Source: Planctomycetota bacterium (lineage in GTDB: Bacteria; Planctomycetota; B15-G4; JADJEK01). From it: a stretch of DNA of 64,000 nucleotides. The stretch spans positions 1 to 64,000 of the forward strand of contig JADJEK010000009.1 in assembly GCA_016709145.1 (NCBI GenBank), given 5' to 3'. Made by a program: the position numbers and the translations under genes. Of this stretch, positions 16,166 to 25,052 are shown one piece after another (position 1 is the first letter of the stretch; every line of letters starts with the position of its first letter). Under the pieces are notes generated by a model. That model worked only from the letters and a program-made list of their open reading frames with translations, was not told where the DNA came from and ran no database searches.

Positions 16166-17299
16166 ATGCAGATCCCCACGAACGCCCACGGCGCGACGCG
16201 TGACGTGCTCGCGCTCGTCGCGGAACTCGACGCCATCGCTCCGATCCACCGGCAGAAACGCCTGTTCGTGCGCGTCCGCGACAGCGCGTTCGCTTGGCTC
16301 GCCGGCCGGCCCGACGTCGATCCCGAATGTCGGCTGCGCGACGCGTTCGCCAGCACGTTCCTGCTCGGGACGGTCGAACCGACGTGCGCGGCCGCGCTCG
16401 CGTCCCACGAGGCCGCGCTGTTCGCGTTGGCGCGCGCCGGCTGCGGAGAACGCGGCGTCGCGACGCTGCTGCACCTGTTGCGACGGCGGAGGCTGATCGC
16501 CGCGCACGATTGGAGCGATCCCGCGACGTCCGACGCGACGACCTCGATCGACGCGGCGGGACGCAGCGTGGACGGCGCGATCGATCCGGCGCCCATGTTG
16601 CCCGAGGCCGACGTCGCCTGGATCCGCGCACGCGAGCGCGGCGAGGACGTCCTGCTGTTCGTCGATCTCGAATCCGCGGACTCCTGCGAGCGTCGCGCGT
16701 CGATCCACGCGTGCGATCCGACGACGCGCGCGGAGGGCCGGCTCGTGTTGCACCACGCGCGTGTGCCCGCGGATGCGCCGCTGCTGCGCCAGGGCGAGCC
16801 CGCGTTCAAGCGCTGCGTGCGCCTCCGCGACGCGTGCCTGCAGGCGTTGCGCCCGGCCGCTTGGCTCGGCGCCGCGCAGCGCGCGCTCGAGGAGTACCGC
16901 GCTCACGTCCTCACGCGGTTCGGCACGGCGGTCGACTCCGAGCGCGTCGCCGTTCTCGGCACGTGGTTGTTCGAACTACGCGCTGCTGCTGCGGCGTGCC
17001 TCGAGGCGTTGCGTCTGGTCGCGCACGCGACGTTCGACGCCGACGCGTTCGCGCTGACGCGAGCCGACAGCGCGTCCGCGGCCGTCGCCGCGCATGCGCC
17101 CGGGGTCGCGGAACGCATCGTCGCCGCCGTGCGTGCGCGCATCGGACCGGCGAGTCTCGCGCTCGGTCATCCTCTCGAGCGCTTGTCGCGCGACGTGCGC
17201 GCCGCGACGCTGGACGCCGAGCGCGACGCGACCCGCGCGCGCGCCACGGCGGCCGCGTTCTTGCGCGCTGGCGAGAGCGGCGTCGTCACGCCGTGGTGA
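16166..17299 (+). CDS. Degenerate acyl-CoA-dehydrogenase-like protein
   Basis: The 377-residue product follows the C-terminal two thirds of acyl-CoA dehydrogenases in pattern. A strand reads LVLHHARVPADAPLLRQGEP, where the family has L-x-F-x-x-VRVP. A helix reads LGAAQRALEEYRAHVLTRFG, and the end is ALGHPLERLSRDVRAATLDA, like the family HP(V/L)xRLxRDA. The catalytic EGT loop and the FAD/CoA-binding Gln after RFG are missing, so it is probably not an active dehydrogenase. AGGAG lies shortly before ATG 16166. It overlaps the convergent ileS end by 14 bases. No partner acyl-CoA enzyme is nearby. Confidence 0.6.
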   Translation: MQIPTNAHGATRDVLALVAELDAIAPIHRQKRLFVRVRDSAFAWLAGRPDVDPECRLRDAFASTFLLGTVEPTCAAALASHEAALFALARAGCGERGVATLLHLLRRRRLIAAHDWSDPATSDATTSIDAAGRSVDGAIDPAPMLPEADVAWIRARERGEDVLLFVDLESADSCERRASIHACDPTTRAEGRLVLHHARVPADAPLLRQGEPAFKRCVRLRDACLQALRPAAWLGAAQRALEEYRAHVLTRFGTAVDSERVAVLGTWLFELRAAAAACLEALRLVAHATFDADAFALTRADSASAAVAAHAPGVAERIVAAVRARIGPASLALGHPLERLSRDVRAATLDAERDATRARATAAAFLRAGESGVVTPW

Positions 17300-20200
17300 T
17301 GCCGATCTTGATCGCGAGGTCGTCGATCGCGGCGGACTGCACGTGCGTGCCGGTGGCCGACGCGAGCCGCAACGACGTGGCGAGCGTCTGCTCGCGGATC
17401 GTCTCGAGGAACGGCGTGATCGCGTCGGCGACGTCCGCCGGCAACTCGAGCACGAGTTCGATGCGGTCCTGGATGCGCAGCTTCGCGTCCTTGCGCGCCT
17501 GTTGGATCGCGCGGATCACGTCGCGCGCGGTGCCTTCACGCACCAGTTCCGCATCGAGCGTCACGTCGAGGCCGACGATCGTGCGGTTCCCCGCCAACGG
17601 CTGACTCGCGACGCCCGGCTTCGACACGAGTTTCAGTTCGAACTCGTTCGCTTCGATGCGCACGCCGTCGACGTCGACGGTTCCGTCCGGCAGGGACTTC
17701 CAGCGGCCGGCTTTCGACGCGCCGATCACGCGCTGCACGTCCTTGCCGAGGCGCGGGCCGAGCAGCTTCGCGTTCACGGCGAGCGCGAAGTCGCCGAGCA
17801 CCGCGGCGCTGTCGACGAGCGCCACGTCCTTGACGTTGACTTCGTCGCCGATCAGCGAGGTGTACGGCGCGAGTGCTGTCGCGCCTTCGCCCGCGACCGT
17901 GAGCGTGCGGAGCGGCAAACGGACGCGCAGGTTCTTCGCCTTGCGCAAGCCGAGCGCGGCCGAGCAGACGTCGCGCGCCAAGTCCATCGAGCGCACGAGC
18001 TGCGCGTCCTGCGGGAAGGCGGACACGTCCGGCCAGTCCTCAAGGTGCACGCTGTCCTTGCCCGTGAGGCCGCGGAAGATCTCCTCCGCGATCATCGGCA
18101 AGAACGGCGCCGACGTCTTCAACACCGTGACCAACACGGTGTAGAGCGTGTCGTACGCGTCTTGCTTGTCCTGCGTCTTCTCGCTCGACCAGAACCGCTC
18201 GCGACTGCGGCGGATGTACCAGTTGTTCAGCGCGTCGGTGAACGTCTGGATCGCCTGGCACGCCGACGGCACGTCGTAGCGTTCCATCGCCGTCTGGACC
18301 TGTTCGACGAGTTCACGCGTCTTGCCGAGGACGTAGCGATCGAGCACGGCGGTCGCGTCGACGCGCTCCTTGGCCTTCACGCCGTCGGCGTTCGCGTACA
18401 TGCAGAAGAACGCGTACGCGTTCCACAGCGGCAGGATCGCCTGACGGATCACGTCGGCGAACACGCGGCCCTTGCTGTCGATCGACAAGTTGTTGCCGCG
18501 CAGGATCGGCGACGAGATCAAGTACCAACGCAGCGCGTCGGCGCCGTGCGTGTCGTAGACCTCGTCGGGCGCCGGGTAGTTCTGCTTGCGCTTGCTGAGC
18601 TTCTCGCCGTCCTCGTCGAGCACGACGCCGTGGCAGATCACGTTCTGGAACGGCGGCTTGTCGAACAGCGCCGTCGCCAGGACCATCAGCGTGTAGAACC
18701 AGCCGCGCGTCTGCGCGATGTACTCGACGATGAAGTCGGCCGGGAAGTGGTCCTCGAACCACTGCTTGTTCTCGAACGGGTAATGCACCTGCGCGAACGG
18801 CATCGAGCCCGACTCGAACCAACAATCGAGCACGTCTTCGACGCGACGCATCGTCGACTTGCCCGTCGGATCGTCGGGGTTCTTGCGCGTCAGCCCGTCG
18901 ATGAACGGCCAATGCAAGTCGGCGACCTTCACGCCGAAGTCGCGCTCGAGCTCGGCGATGCTGCCGTAGACGTCGACGCGCGGGTACTTCGGGTCGTCGC
19001 TCTTCCACACCGGGATCGGTGAACCCCAGAAGCGATTGCGACTGATCGTCCAGTCGCGCGCGCCTTCGAGCCATTTGCCGAATTGGCCGTCCTTGACGTG
19101 GTTCGGCACCCAGTTGATCTGTTGGTTCAACTCGAGCATGCGCTGGTTGAACGTCGAGACCTTCACGAACCACGAGCTCATGGCCTTGTAGATCAGCGGC
19201 TGATCCGTGCGCCAGCAGTGCGGGTAGTTGTGCAGGTAGGTCTCGTGCTTGACCACGACGCCGCGCTTCTTCAGCGCGTCGATGATCGGCTTGTTGGCGT
19301 CGAACACGAGCTGGCCTTCGTAGTCCGGCACTTCGCTCGTGAACCGACCCCGATGGTCGACGGGGCAGACGAGCGTGATGCCGTTCGCTTCGCAGACGCG
19401 CTGGTCGTCCTCACCGAAGCCCGGCGCCATGTGCACGACGCCGGTGCCGTCCTCGGTCGACACGAAGTCGCCGGCCAACACGACGAACGCGGGGCGGTGC
19501 TTCGCGAAGTAGGGGAACAGCGGCTCGTACGAGCGGCCGACGAGGTCCTTGCCCGTGAGTCGCCCGACGATCTTCGGTTCCGGGATCTCCTTCGCGTACT
19601 TGCCGAGCACCGTTGCGCCGAGCACGAGGAAACGACAGTCGTGCTCCACGATCGCGTAGTCGATGTCCGGACCGACCGCGAGCGCGAGGTTGCTCGGCAA
19701 GGTCCACGGCGTCGTCGTCCACGCCAACAGGTGCAGCGGGCCGGGATCGCCGGGGCGCGGATCGAGCTTGAACATCACGGTCAACGCCGGGTCCTGGCGC
19801 TCGCGATACGCGTTGTCGATGCGCGTCTCGAAGTTCGAGACCGACGATTCGGCGGCCCACGAGTACGGCAGCACGCGCATGCCCTCGTAGACGAGGCCCT
19901 TGGTGTGCAGCGTCTTGAACGCCCACATCACGCTCTCCATGTAGGAGAGGTCCATCGTCTTGTAGTCGCGCTCGAAGTCGACCCAACGCGCCTGACGCGT
20001 GACGGTGCGTTCCCACTCGTGCGTGTACTTCAGGACCGACGTCTTGCAGTACTCGTTGAACTTGCCGATGCCGTGCTCGAGGATTGCGAGCCGACCGCGG
20101 ATGTTCAGGTCCTTCTCGGCCGCCATCTCGGCCGGCAGGCCGTGGCAGTCCCAACCGAAGCGCCGCTCGACGCGCCGACCCTTCATCGTGAAGTAGCGCG

Positions 20201-20435
20201 GCACGACGTCCTTGACGAAGCCCGTGACCAGGTGGCCGTAGTGCGGCAAGCCGTTCGCGAACGGCGGCCCGTCGTAGAACACGTACTCGTTCGCGCCGTG
20301 CTCGCCCGCCGGCCGGCCGTCCACGGAGCGCTGGAACAGCTTGCGCTCGTCCCAGTACCGCAGGATCTGCCGCTCGATCTCGGGGAAGTTCGGCTGCGGC
20401 GCGACTTCGGGGTAGAGCTTCTCGGTCTGCGACAT
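17286..20435 (-). CDS. ileS: Isoleucyl-tRNA synthetase, eukaryote-like type
   Basis: IleRS charges tRNA-Ile and edits valine. The 1049-residue product has the class I signature as PHYGHL near residue 65, the editing domain in the middle, and KLSKRKQNY (the KMSKS loop) near residue 612. The HYGH form and the KLSKRKQN sequence mark the eukaryotic-like type 2 enzymes, which in other bacteria are linked to mupirocin tolerance. The RRFGWDCHGLPAE element is also intact. The C-terminus lacks the four-Cys zinc finger of E. coli-type IleRS. The ATG begins at the usual N-terminal helix (PNFPEIERQILRYWDER). Confidence 0.95.
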   Translation of the reverse strand: MSQTEKLYPEVAPQPNFPEIERQILRYWDERKLFQRSVDGRPAGEHGANEYVFYDGPPFANGLPHYGHLVTGFVKDVVPRYFTMKGRRVERRFGWDCHGLPAEMAAEKDLNIRGRLAILEHGIGKFNEYCKTSVLKYTHEWERTVTRQARWVDFERDYKTMDLSYMESVMWAFKTLHTKGLVYEGMRVLPYSWAAESSVSNFETRIDNAYRERQDPALTVMFKLDPRPGDPGPLHLLAWTTTPWTLPSNLALAVGPDIDYAIVEHDCRFLVLGATVLGKYAKEIPEPKIVGRLTGKDLVGRSYEPLFPYFAKHRPAFVVLAGDFVSTEDGTGVVHMAPGFGEDDQRVCEANGITLVCPVDHRGRFTSEVPDYEGQLVFDANKPIIDALKKRGVVVKHETYLHNYPHCWRTDQPLIYKAMSSWFVKVSTFNQRMLELNQQINWVPNHVKDGQFGKWLEGARDWTISRNRFWGSPIPVWKSDDPKYPRVDVYGSIAELERDFGVKVADLHWPFIDGLTRKNPDDPTGKSTMRRVEDVLDCWFESGSMPFAQVHYPFENKQWFEDHFPADFIVEYIAQTRGWFYTLMVLATALFDKPPFQNVICHGVVLDEDGEKLSKRKQNYPAPDEVYDTHGADALRWYLISSPILRGNNLSIDSKGRVFADVIRQAILPLWNAYAFFCMYANADGVKAKERVDATAVLDRYVLGKTRELVEQVQTAMERYDVPSACQAIQTFTDALNNWYIRRSRERFWSSEKTQDKQDAYDTLYTVLVTVLKTSAPFLPMIAEEIFRGLTGKDSVHLEDWPDVSAFPQDAQLVRSMDLARDVCSAALGLRKAKNLRVRLPLRTLTVAGEGATALAPYTSLIGDEVNVKDVALVDSAAVLGDFALAVNAKLLGPRLGKDVQRVIGASKAGRWKSLPDGTVDVDGVRIEANEFELKLVSKPGVASQPLAGNRTIVGLDVTLDAELVREGTARDVIRAIQQARKDAKLRIQDRIELVLELPADVADAITPFLETIREQTLATSLRLASATGTHVQSAAIDDLAIKIGITTA

Positions 20436-20565
20436 CGGCTCGGTCCTGCGACGGTGCGAAACCGGGCAGGATAGGCACGCGACGCGCCGCGGGCTACCGC
20501 CGCGTCGTCACCCGACCGGTGATCGTGCCTCGGCGGCGGACCCGAGCGTCGAGGGCCGCGTGGGT

Positions 20566-21531
20566 TCAGTCGTCCGACGCTGCTGCGCCGGCGGCGTCGG
20601 AGTTGCCGGCGATCTGGGGGTAGAGCACGACGCGGTTGCGGCCGCGGCGCTTCGCTTCGAGCAGCGCGGCGTCGGCGCGGCGCAGGAACTCCTCGGGCGA
20701 GGACTCCTCGATGCCGTCGAACGTGCTGATGCCGATCGACAGCGACACGGTGGTCGAGCTGCCGTCGTGCTCGAACAGGTACTCGCCGACGATGCGGCGG
20801 ATGCGTTCGGCGATGCGCACGGCTTGGTCGAGGCCCGTGCTCGGCAACAGCAGGGCGAACTCGTCGCCGCCGAGTCGCGCCGGGATGTCGATGTCGCGGA
20901 TGACCGCACGCAACTTCTTGGCGAACGCGAGCAGCACGAAGTCGCCGAACGAGTGGTCGAAGTTGTCGTTGATCTCTTTGAAGTTGTCGAAATCGAGCAT
21001 GACGCAGGAGATCGCCTGACGATGGCGGCGGGCGCGCGCGAACTCCTCGCGCAGGCGGCGATGGAAGTAGCGGTCGTTGAACGTGCCGGTCTTGAAGTCG
21101 GTCACCGATTGGCGTTCGAGCGCCGCCTTCTCGTCCTCGAGTCGACGCACGCGCTCGAGCCGTCCGAGCGCGAGCACCGCGCGGTCGAACAAGCGATCGG
21201 CGGTGGCGTCGTCGCGCAGCAGCACGTCGTCGACGCGGCCGCACATCCCGAGCAAGGCGTCCGACTTCGGGGCGTCCTCGAGCACGAGGATCAGCGCCGT
21301 GAACTGCATGCGGTCCTTGGCCGACAGCAGACTGCCGACCTCGGGCCCGTCCGCGTGACGCGAAAGCGGGGCCAGGATGACGAGGTCGGGCCGCTTCTCG
21401 CGCAGTGTCTCAAGCGACGAGAGCGCGTCGTCCGAAGAAAAGACGCTATGCCCGAGGGCCTCCAGCCGGGACTTCACGTCCGGGAGGCGTTCGGTGTGGT
21501 GGTCCGCCAACAGGATGCGGCGCGGCACCAT
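20566..21531 (-). CDS. Diguanylate cyclase with degenerate receiver domain
   Basis: The 321-residue product makes c-di-GMP from two GTP if active. Residues 1-120 resemble a response-regulator receiver, but the phosphoacceptor Asp position reads LVILAP and the acidic pair is DHH, so it is unlikely to be phosphorylated normally. A short coiled linker leads to the GGDEF domain (about 150-310). The active-site motif RLGGDEFALL is intact (Gly221-Phe225), and an inhibitory-site RDID lies exactly 5 residues before it, implying product inhibition. The frame is open upstream, but ATG 21531 starts the receiver fold (RRILLADHH). It is transcribed divergently from rpsB. Confidence 0.9.
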   Translation of the reverse strand: MVPRRILLADHHTERLPDVKSRLEALGHSVFSSDDALSSLETLREKRPDLVILAPLSRHADGPEVGSLLSAKDRMQFTALILVLEDAPKSDALLGMCGRVDDVLLRDDATADRLFDRAVLALGRLERVRRLEDEKAALERQSVTDFKTGTFNDRYFHRRLREEFARARRHRQAISCVMLDFDNFKEINDNFDHSFGDFVLLAFAKKLRAVIRDIDIPARLGGDEFALLLPSTGLDQAVRIAERIRRIVGEYLFEHDGSSTTVSLSIGISTFDGIEESSPEEFLRRADAALLEAKRRGRNRVVLYPQIAGNSDAAGAAASDD

Positions 21532-22055
21532 GGAGCCGTTGGAAGCCAATGGACTGAAAACACTCACCCTGGTGTGGAAAGCAGGAAGCAGCAACTGGGC
21601 GATCCTGAACCAAGTCGGAGGATAACCGGCAATCTCGGCGCGGGCTTGGCCCGCGTCCAAACTTCCGATAGGTGCCTCGCTGTCGGTGAACGAGGTCCCT
21701 CGGCCCAAACCCGTGACTTCATCTCTTCCCGTAGCCAGAGCCGGATATCGGCCCCGTTGTCCCGTCTCACGGGCGAAAAATCAGGAAAAGGGAACGCTTT
21801 TCCTTCAGTTTTGCGAGTCCGGCGCTCGCGCGCGCGTGCACATGCGGCGGCTCCGCCTGCACGCTTGACACGCATTCGTATCCCTCTAGTCTGTCTCGAC
21901 TTTCTTTCGCCCCGCGACGTGTGGAGCGAATGGAACTCCCGATGGGCCGAGGCCTTTCGCGGCGGCGAGTCGACTCCAACCTTCCTGCGCTCGCCGCGCG
22001 CTCCTCGTGGACCCGCACCTCGATTCGTGTCCCAGGAAGGTGAACTGGATTCCTC
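21532..22055 (+). other. 524-bp divergent intergenic region upstream of rpsB
   Basis: No convincing gene is seen here. The region is less GC-rich than its surroundings and holds an inverted repeat at 21783-21804 (AGGAAAAG/CTTTTCCT around GGAACG) followed by a short T run, which could be a terminator or attenuator on the + strand. The rpsB promoter candidate follows at 21865. About 165 bases separate that promoter from rpsB, long enough for an autoregulatory leader as known for rpsB in other bacteria, but no specific fold was worked out. Confidence 0.5.
21865..21892 (+). promoter_or_regulatory. Candidate sigma-70 promoter of rpsB
   Basis: A perfect -35 box TTGACA (21865-21870) is followed after 16 bases by TAGTCT (21887-21892), which matches the -10 consensus at T1, A2 and T6. 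It lies about 165 bases before the rpsB start, in the expected direction. Confidence 0.5.
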
Positions 22056-22958
22056 ATGGCCGCCATTTCGGTCCGCGAACTCGTCGATGCGGGCGTTCAC
22101 TTCGGTCACCACGCCAGCCGGTGGAACCCGAAGATGTCGCAGTTCATCCACGGCAAGCGCAACCTCATCCACATCATCAACCTCGTCGAGACCGTGAAGG
22201 GTCTGACGCGCGCCCGCCACTTCCTGAAGGAGCTGGCGTCGACCGGCCGTCAGATCGTGATCGTCGGCACCAAGCGCCAGATCAAGAGCACGATCGCGAC
22301 CGAAGCGCAGCGCGCCGGGATGCCGTACGTCAACGAGCGTTGGCTCGGTGGCACGCTGACCAACTTCACGACGATCCGTTCGCGCTTGAAGCGCCTGGAA
22401 GAGCTCGAGCAACTCGAGCTGTCCGGCGACCTCCTGCTCTACACGAAGAAGGAGCAGGCGATGGTGATGCGCGAGCTGAAGCGCATCAAGAAGAACCTCG
22501 ACGGCGTGCGCGTGCTGAACAAGCTGCCCGGCGCCCTCGTCGTCATCGACCCGGCCAAGGAATACATCGCGGTGCGCGAGGCGAACCGCCTGCGCGTGCC
22601 GATCGTGTCGGTGCTCGACACCGACTGCGATCCGGACCTCGTCGACATCCCGATCCCGGCCAACGACGACGCGATGCGCTCGGTGTCGTTGATCCTCTCG
22701 AAGCTCGTCGACGCCATCGTCGAAGGTCGTGCGAACTACCGTGAAGGTGTCGCGGCGATCCAGGACGACGAACCGCAGATCGAGATGAAGCGCCGCGAGA
22801 ATCGCGGTCCGCAGCGCCGCCAGGGTGGCCCGAAGAAGGGTGGCCGTGGCGAGGGTCGAGGCGAGGGTCGTGGTCCGTCGGCGCCCGCGGCCGACGAGGC
22901 TCCGGAAGCCGCGGCCGAATCCGCGCCGGCCGCCGACGCGGGCGAGACCAAGGCCTGA
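22056..22958 (+). CDS. rpsB: Small ribosomal subunit protein uS2
   Basis: uS2 binds the 30S neck region. The 300-residue product starts with the family sequence VRELVDAGVHFGHHASRWNP and has the signatures VKGLTRARHFLKE and VNERWLGGTLTNF and the PLVDIPIPAND-like segment near 200. It ends in a low-complexity tail of about 60 residues (RGEGRGEGRG, then Ala/Pro/Glu-rich) beyond the normal fold of about 240 residues. ATG 22056 follows AGGAAGGTG. It leads the rpsB-tsf-pyrH-frr order found in many bacteria, 42 bases before tsf. Confidence 0.96.
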   Translation: MAAISVRELVDAGVHFGHHASRWNPKMSQFIHGKRNLIHIINLVETVKGLTRARHFLKELASTGRQIVIVGTKRQIKSTIATEAQRAGMPYVNERWLGGTLTNFTTIRSRLKRLEELEQLELSGDLLLYTKKEQAMVMRELKRIKKNLDGVRVLNKLPGALVVIDPAKEYIAVREANRLRVPIVSVLDTDCDPDLVDIPIPANDDAMRSVSLILSKLVDAIVEGRANYREGVAAIQDDEPQIEMKRRENRGPQRRQGGPKKGGRGEGRGEGRGPSAPAADEAPEAAAESAPAADAGETKA

Positions 22959-23000
22959 GCTCGATCGCGAGCGCACCGAACACGAATAAGGAATCGAACC

Positions 23001-23600
23001 ATGACGAACATCGACGCCAAGGACGTGATGCGACTGCGCCAAGAGACCGGCGCGGGCGTGAACGACTGCAAGAAGGCACTCGGCGAGACCAACGGCGACT
23101 TCGAGAAGGCGAAGGACCTGCTGCGCAAGTGGGGCAGCAAGATCGCCGAGAAGAAGGCGACGCGCGCGACCTCGTCGGGCGTGATCGTGACGTACATGCA
23201 TCCGACCCCCGAGACCGCTCGCGTCGGCGTCATGGTCCAGTTGAGCTGCGAAACCGACTTCGTCGCGCGCAACCCGGAACTGCAGGTGTTCGTGCGTCAG
23301 GTGTGCCAGCACATCGCCGCGATGAATCCGCAGTACATCTCGCGTGAGGAAGTGCCGGCCGACGTCATCGAGCGCGAGAAGGACATCTATCGCGAGCAGG
23401 TGAAGGACAAGCCCGCACCGGCTCAGGAGAAGATCGTCCTCGGCAAGCTCGAGAAGTACTTCGAGGACCATTGCCTCGTCGATCAGGTGTTCGTGCTCGA
23501 CAACACCAAGAAGATCCGCGAGGCGCTCACGGCGATGATCGCGAAGATCGGCGAGAACATGAAGTTCGCGCGCTTCGCGCGCTTCGAGATCGGGACCTGA
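23001..23600 (+). CDS. tsf: Translation elongation factor Ts
   Basis: EF-Ts recycles EF-Tu-GDP. The 199-residue product begins with the UBA-like domain (AKDVMRLRQETGAGVNDCKK) that carries the family signature. It has the core VGVMVQLSCETDFVARNPE, where the conserved TDFVA motif contacts EF-Tu. The short length is like the Thermus form and lacks the second core subdomain of the 283-residue E. coli protein. It lies 42 bases after rpsB and 3 bases before pyrH. Confidence 0.95.
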   Translation: MTNIDAKDVMRLRQETGAGVNDCKKALGETNGDFEKAKDLLRKWGSKIAEKKATRATSSGVIVTYMHPTPETARVGVMVQLSCETDFVARNPELQVFVRQVCQHIAAMNPQYISREEVPADVIEREKDIYREQVKDKPAPAQEKIVLGKLEKYFEDHCLVDQVFVLDNTKKIREALTAMIAKIGENMKFARFARFEIGT

Positions 23601-23603
23601 GCA

Positions 23604-24332
23604 TTGACTGACGCCACCGGCCGCCGCCGCTTCCAGCGCGTGTTGCTCAAGATCTCCGGCGAAGCGTTCGGAGGCCAAGGCGTCAATCTCGACGTGAACA
23701 AACTGGCCCGCATCGCGGCGGACATCAAGTCCGTCCGCGACGCGGGCGTCGAGATGGCTCTCGTCGTCGGCGGCGGCAACCTGCTGCGCGGCGCCGAGGT
23801 CGCGGCGAGCGGCATGAATCGCGCCAGCGCGGATCAAGCCGGCATGCTCGCGACCGTCATCAACGGGCTCGCGCTGCAGGATTCGCTCGAGCGGATCGGC
23901 GTTCCGACGCGCGTGTGCTCGGCCTTGACCATCCAGGCCGTGGCCGAGCCGTTCATCCGCCGTCGCGTCATGCGCCACATCGAGAAGGGTCGCGTCCCGA
24001 TCCTCGTCGGCGGCACCGGCAACCCCTACTTCACGACCGACACCACGGCCGCGCTGCGTGCCAAGGAGATCGGCGCGGAAGTCGTGCTGAAGGCCACCAA
24101 GGTCGACGGCGTCTACACCGCCGACCCGAAGAAAGACCCGACCGCGACCCGGTTCGAGAAGCTCACGTTCATGGACGTGTTGCAGCGCCGTCTGAAGGTG
24201 ATGGACTCGACCGCGATCGCCATGTGTCAGGACAACCAGATTCCGATCGTCGTGTTCGACTACACCGTCCCGGGCAACGTGCTGAAGGCCGCCCTCGGCG
24301 ACCCCAACGTCGGCACGCTGGTCAGCGAGTGA
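23604..24332 (+). CDS. pyrH: Uridylate kinase
   Basis: UMP kinase phosphorylates UMP to UDP. The 242-residue product has the amino-acid-kinase fold signatures: RVLLKISGEAF (phosphate-binding Lys), VVGGGNLLRG, and GGTGNPYFTTDTTAALRA in the ATP/UMP site, then the KATKVDGVYTADPKKDP segment typical of PyrH. The start is TTG, 3 bases after the tsf stop; no in-frame ATG precedes the conserved strand. Tight spacing implies co-translation with tsf. Confidence 0.96.
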   Translation: MTDATGRRRFQRVLLKISGEAFGGQGVNLDVNKLARIAADIKSVRDAGVEMALVVGGGNLLRGAEVAASGMNRASADQAGMLATVINGLALQDSLERIGVPTRVCSALTIQAVAEPFIRRRVMRHIEKGRVPILVGGTGNPYFTTDTTAALRAKEIGAEVVLKATKVDGVYTADPKKDPTATRFEKLTFMDVLQRRLKVMDSTAIAMCQDNQIPIVVFDYTVPGNVLKAALGDPNVGTLVSE

Positions 24333-24342
24333 GGAGCATGCC

Positions 24343-24894
24343 ATGCAGTACGCGCAGATCATCAACGACGCGAAGGCCAAGATGACCAAGGGTGTGTCGC
24401 ACTTCGTCGAAGAGACGAAGGGCCTGCGCTCGGGGCGTGCGACGCCGGCGTTGATCGAGAACATCCGCGTCGACTACTACGGCAGTCCGACGCCGCTGAA
24501 GCAGGTCGCGTCGATCTCGATCCCCGAGCCGCGCGCGCTGTTGATCAAGCCGTTCGACACCAGCGTGCTCAAGGAGATCGAGAAGGCGATCCAGAAGAGC
24601 GACATCGGCATCAATCCGCAGACCGACGGCAAGGTCATGCGCCTCGTCGTTCCGCCGATGTCCGAGGAGCAGCGCAAGAAGCTCGTCGGCCGCGTCAAGG
24701 AACTGGCCGAAGCCGCGCGCGTGTCGCTGCGCAACCTGCGCCGCGATCTGAACAAGGCCGTCGACGATGCCACCGAGCTGACCGACGACGACGTGACCAA
24801 GGCCAAGGAAGAGATCCAGAAGCTGCTGAAGCACGCCGAGACCGAGGTCGACCAGAACGTGGCCGCCAAGACCAAAGAGATCATGGAGACCTGA
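24343..24894 (+). CDS. frr: Ribosome recycling factor
   Basis: RRF splits post-termination ribosomes together with EF-G. The 183-residue product has the usual length and signatures: GLRSGRATPALIENIRVDYY, YGSPTPLKQVASISIPEPRA, then the long three-helix bundle with VPPMSEEQRKKLVGRVKE and VSLRNLRRDLNK. GAGGAG precedes ATG 24343 by about 6 bases. It closes the rpsB-tsf-pyrH-frr cluster and is followed after 54 bases by tRNA-Lys. Confidence 0.97.
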   Translation: MQYAQIINDAKAKMTKGVSHFVEETKGLRSGRATPALIENIRVDYYGSPTPLKQVASISIPEPRALLIKPFDTSVLKEIEKAIQKSDIGINPQTDGKVMRLVVPPMSEEQRKKLVGRVKELAEAARVSLRNLRRDLNKAVDDATELTDDDVTKAKEEIQKLLKHAETEVDQNVAAKTKEIMET

Positions 24895-24948
24895 CCTGCG
24901 CCGAAGGGCGCCGCCTCGGCTACTCTTCCGCGCGTTCGAGGTCGATTC

Positions 24949-25024
24949 GAGGGCATAGCTCAGTCGGTAGAGCAGCTGCCTTTTAAGCAGCGGGTCGTGG
25001 GTTCGAGTCCCGCTGCCCTCACCA
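24949..25024 (+). tRNA. tRNA-Lys (anticodon TTT)
   Basis: The 76-base gene folds as a standard cloverleaf. The acceptor stem is GAGGGCA/TGCCCTC, the D stem GCTC/GAGC, the anticodon stem GCTGC/GCAGC with loop CTTTTAA (anticodon TTT), and the T stem GTGGG/CCCGC around TTCGAGT. Discriminator A and an encoded CCA follow. Confidence 0.97.
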
Positions 25025-25052
25025 TTCGCACGACCTCGCGCGGGAGACACGC

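Noticed and set aside
21564..24464. A very long open frame on the minus strand across rpsB, tsf, pyrH and most of the rpsB leader
   Set aside because: It is antisense to four well-recognised genes, its product is compositionally odd (His, Asp and Arg rich) and shows no family. Long antisense frames are expected at this GC content.
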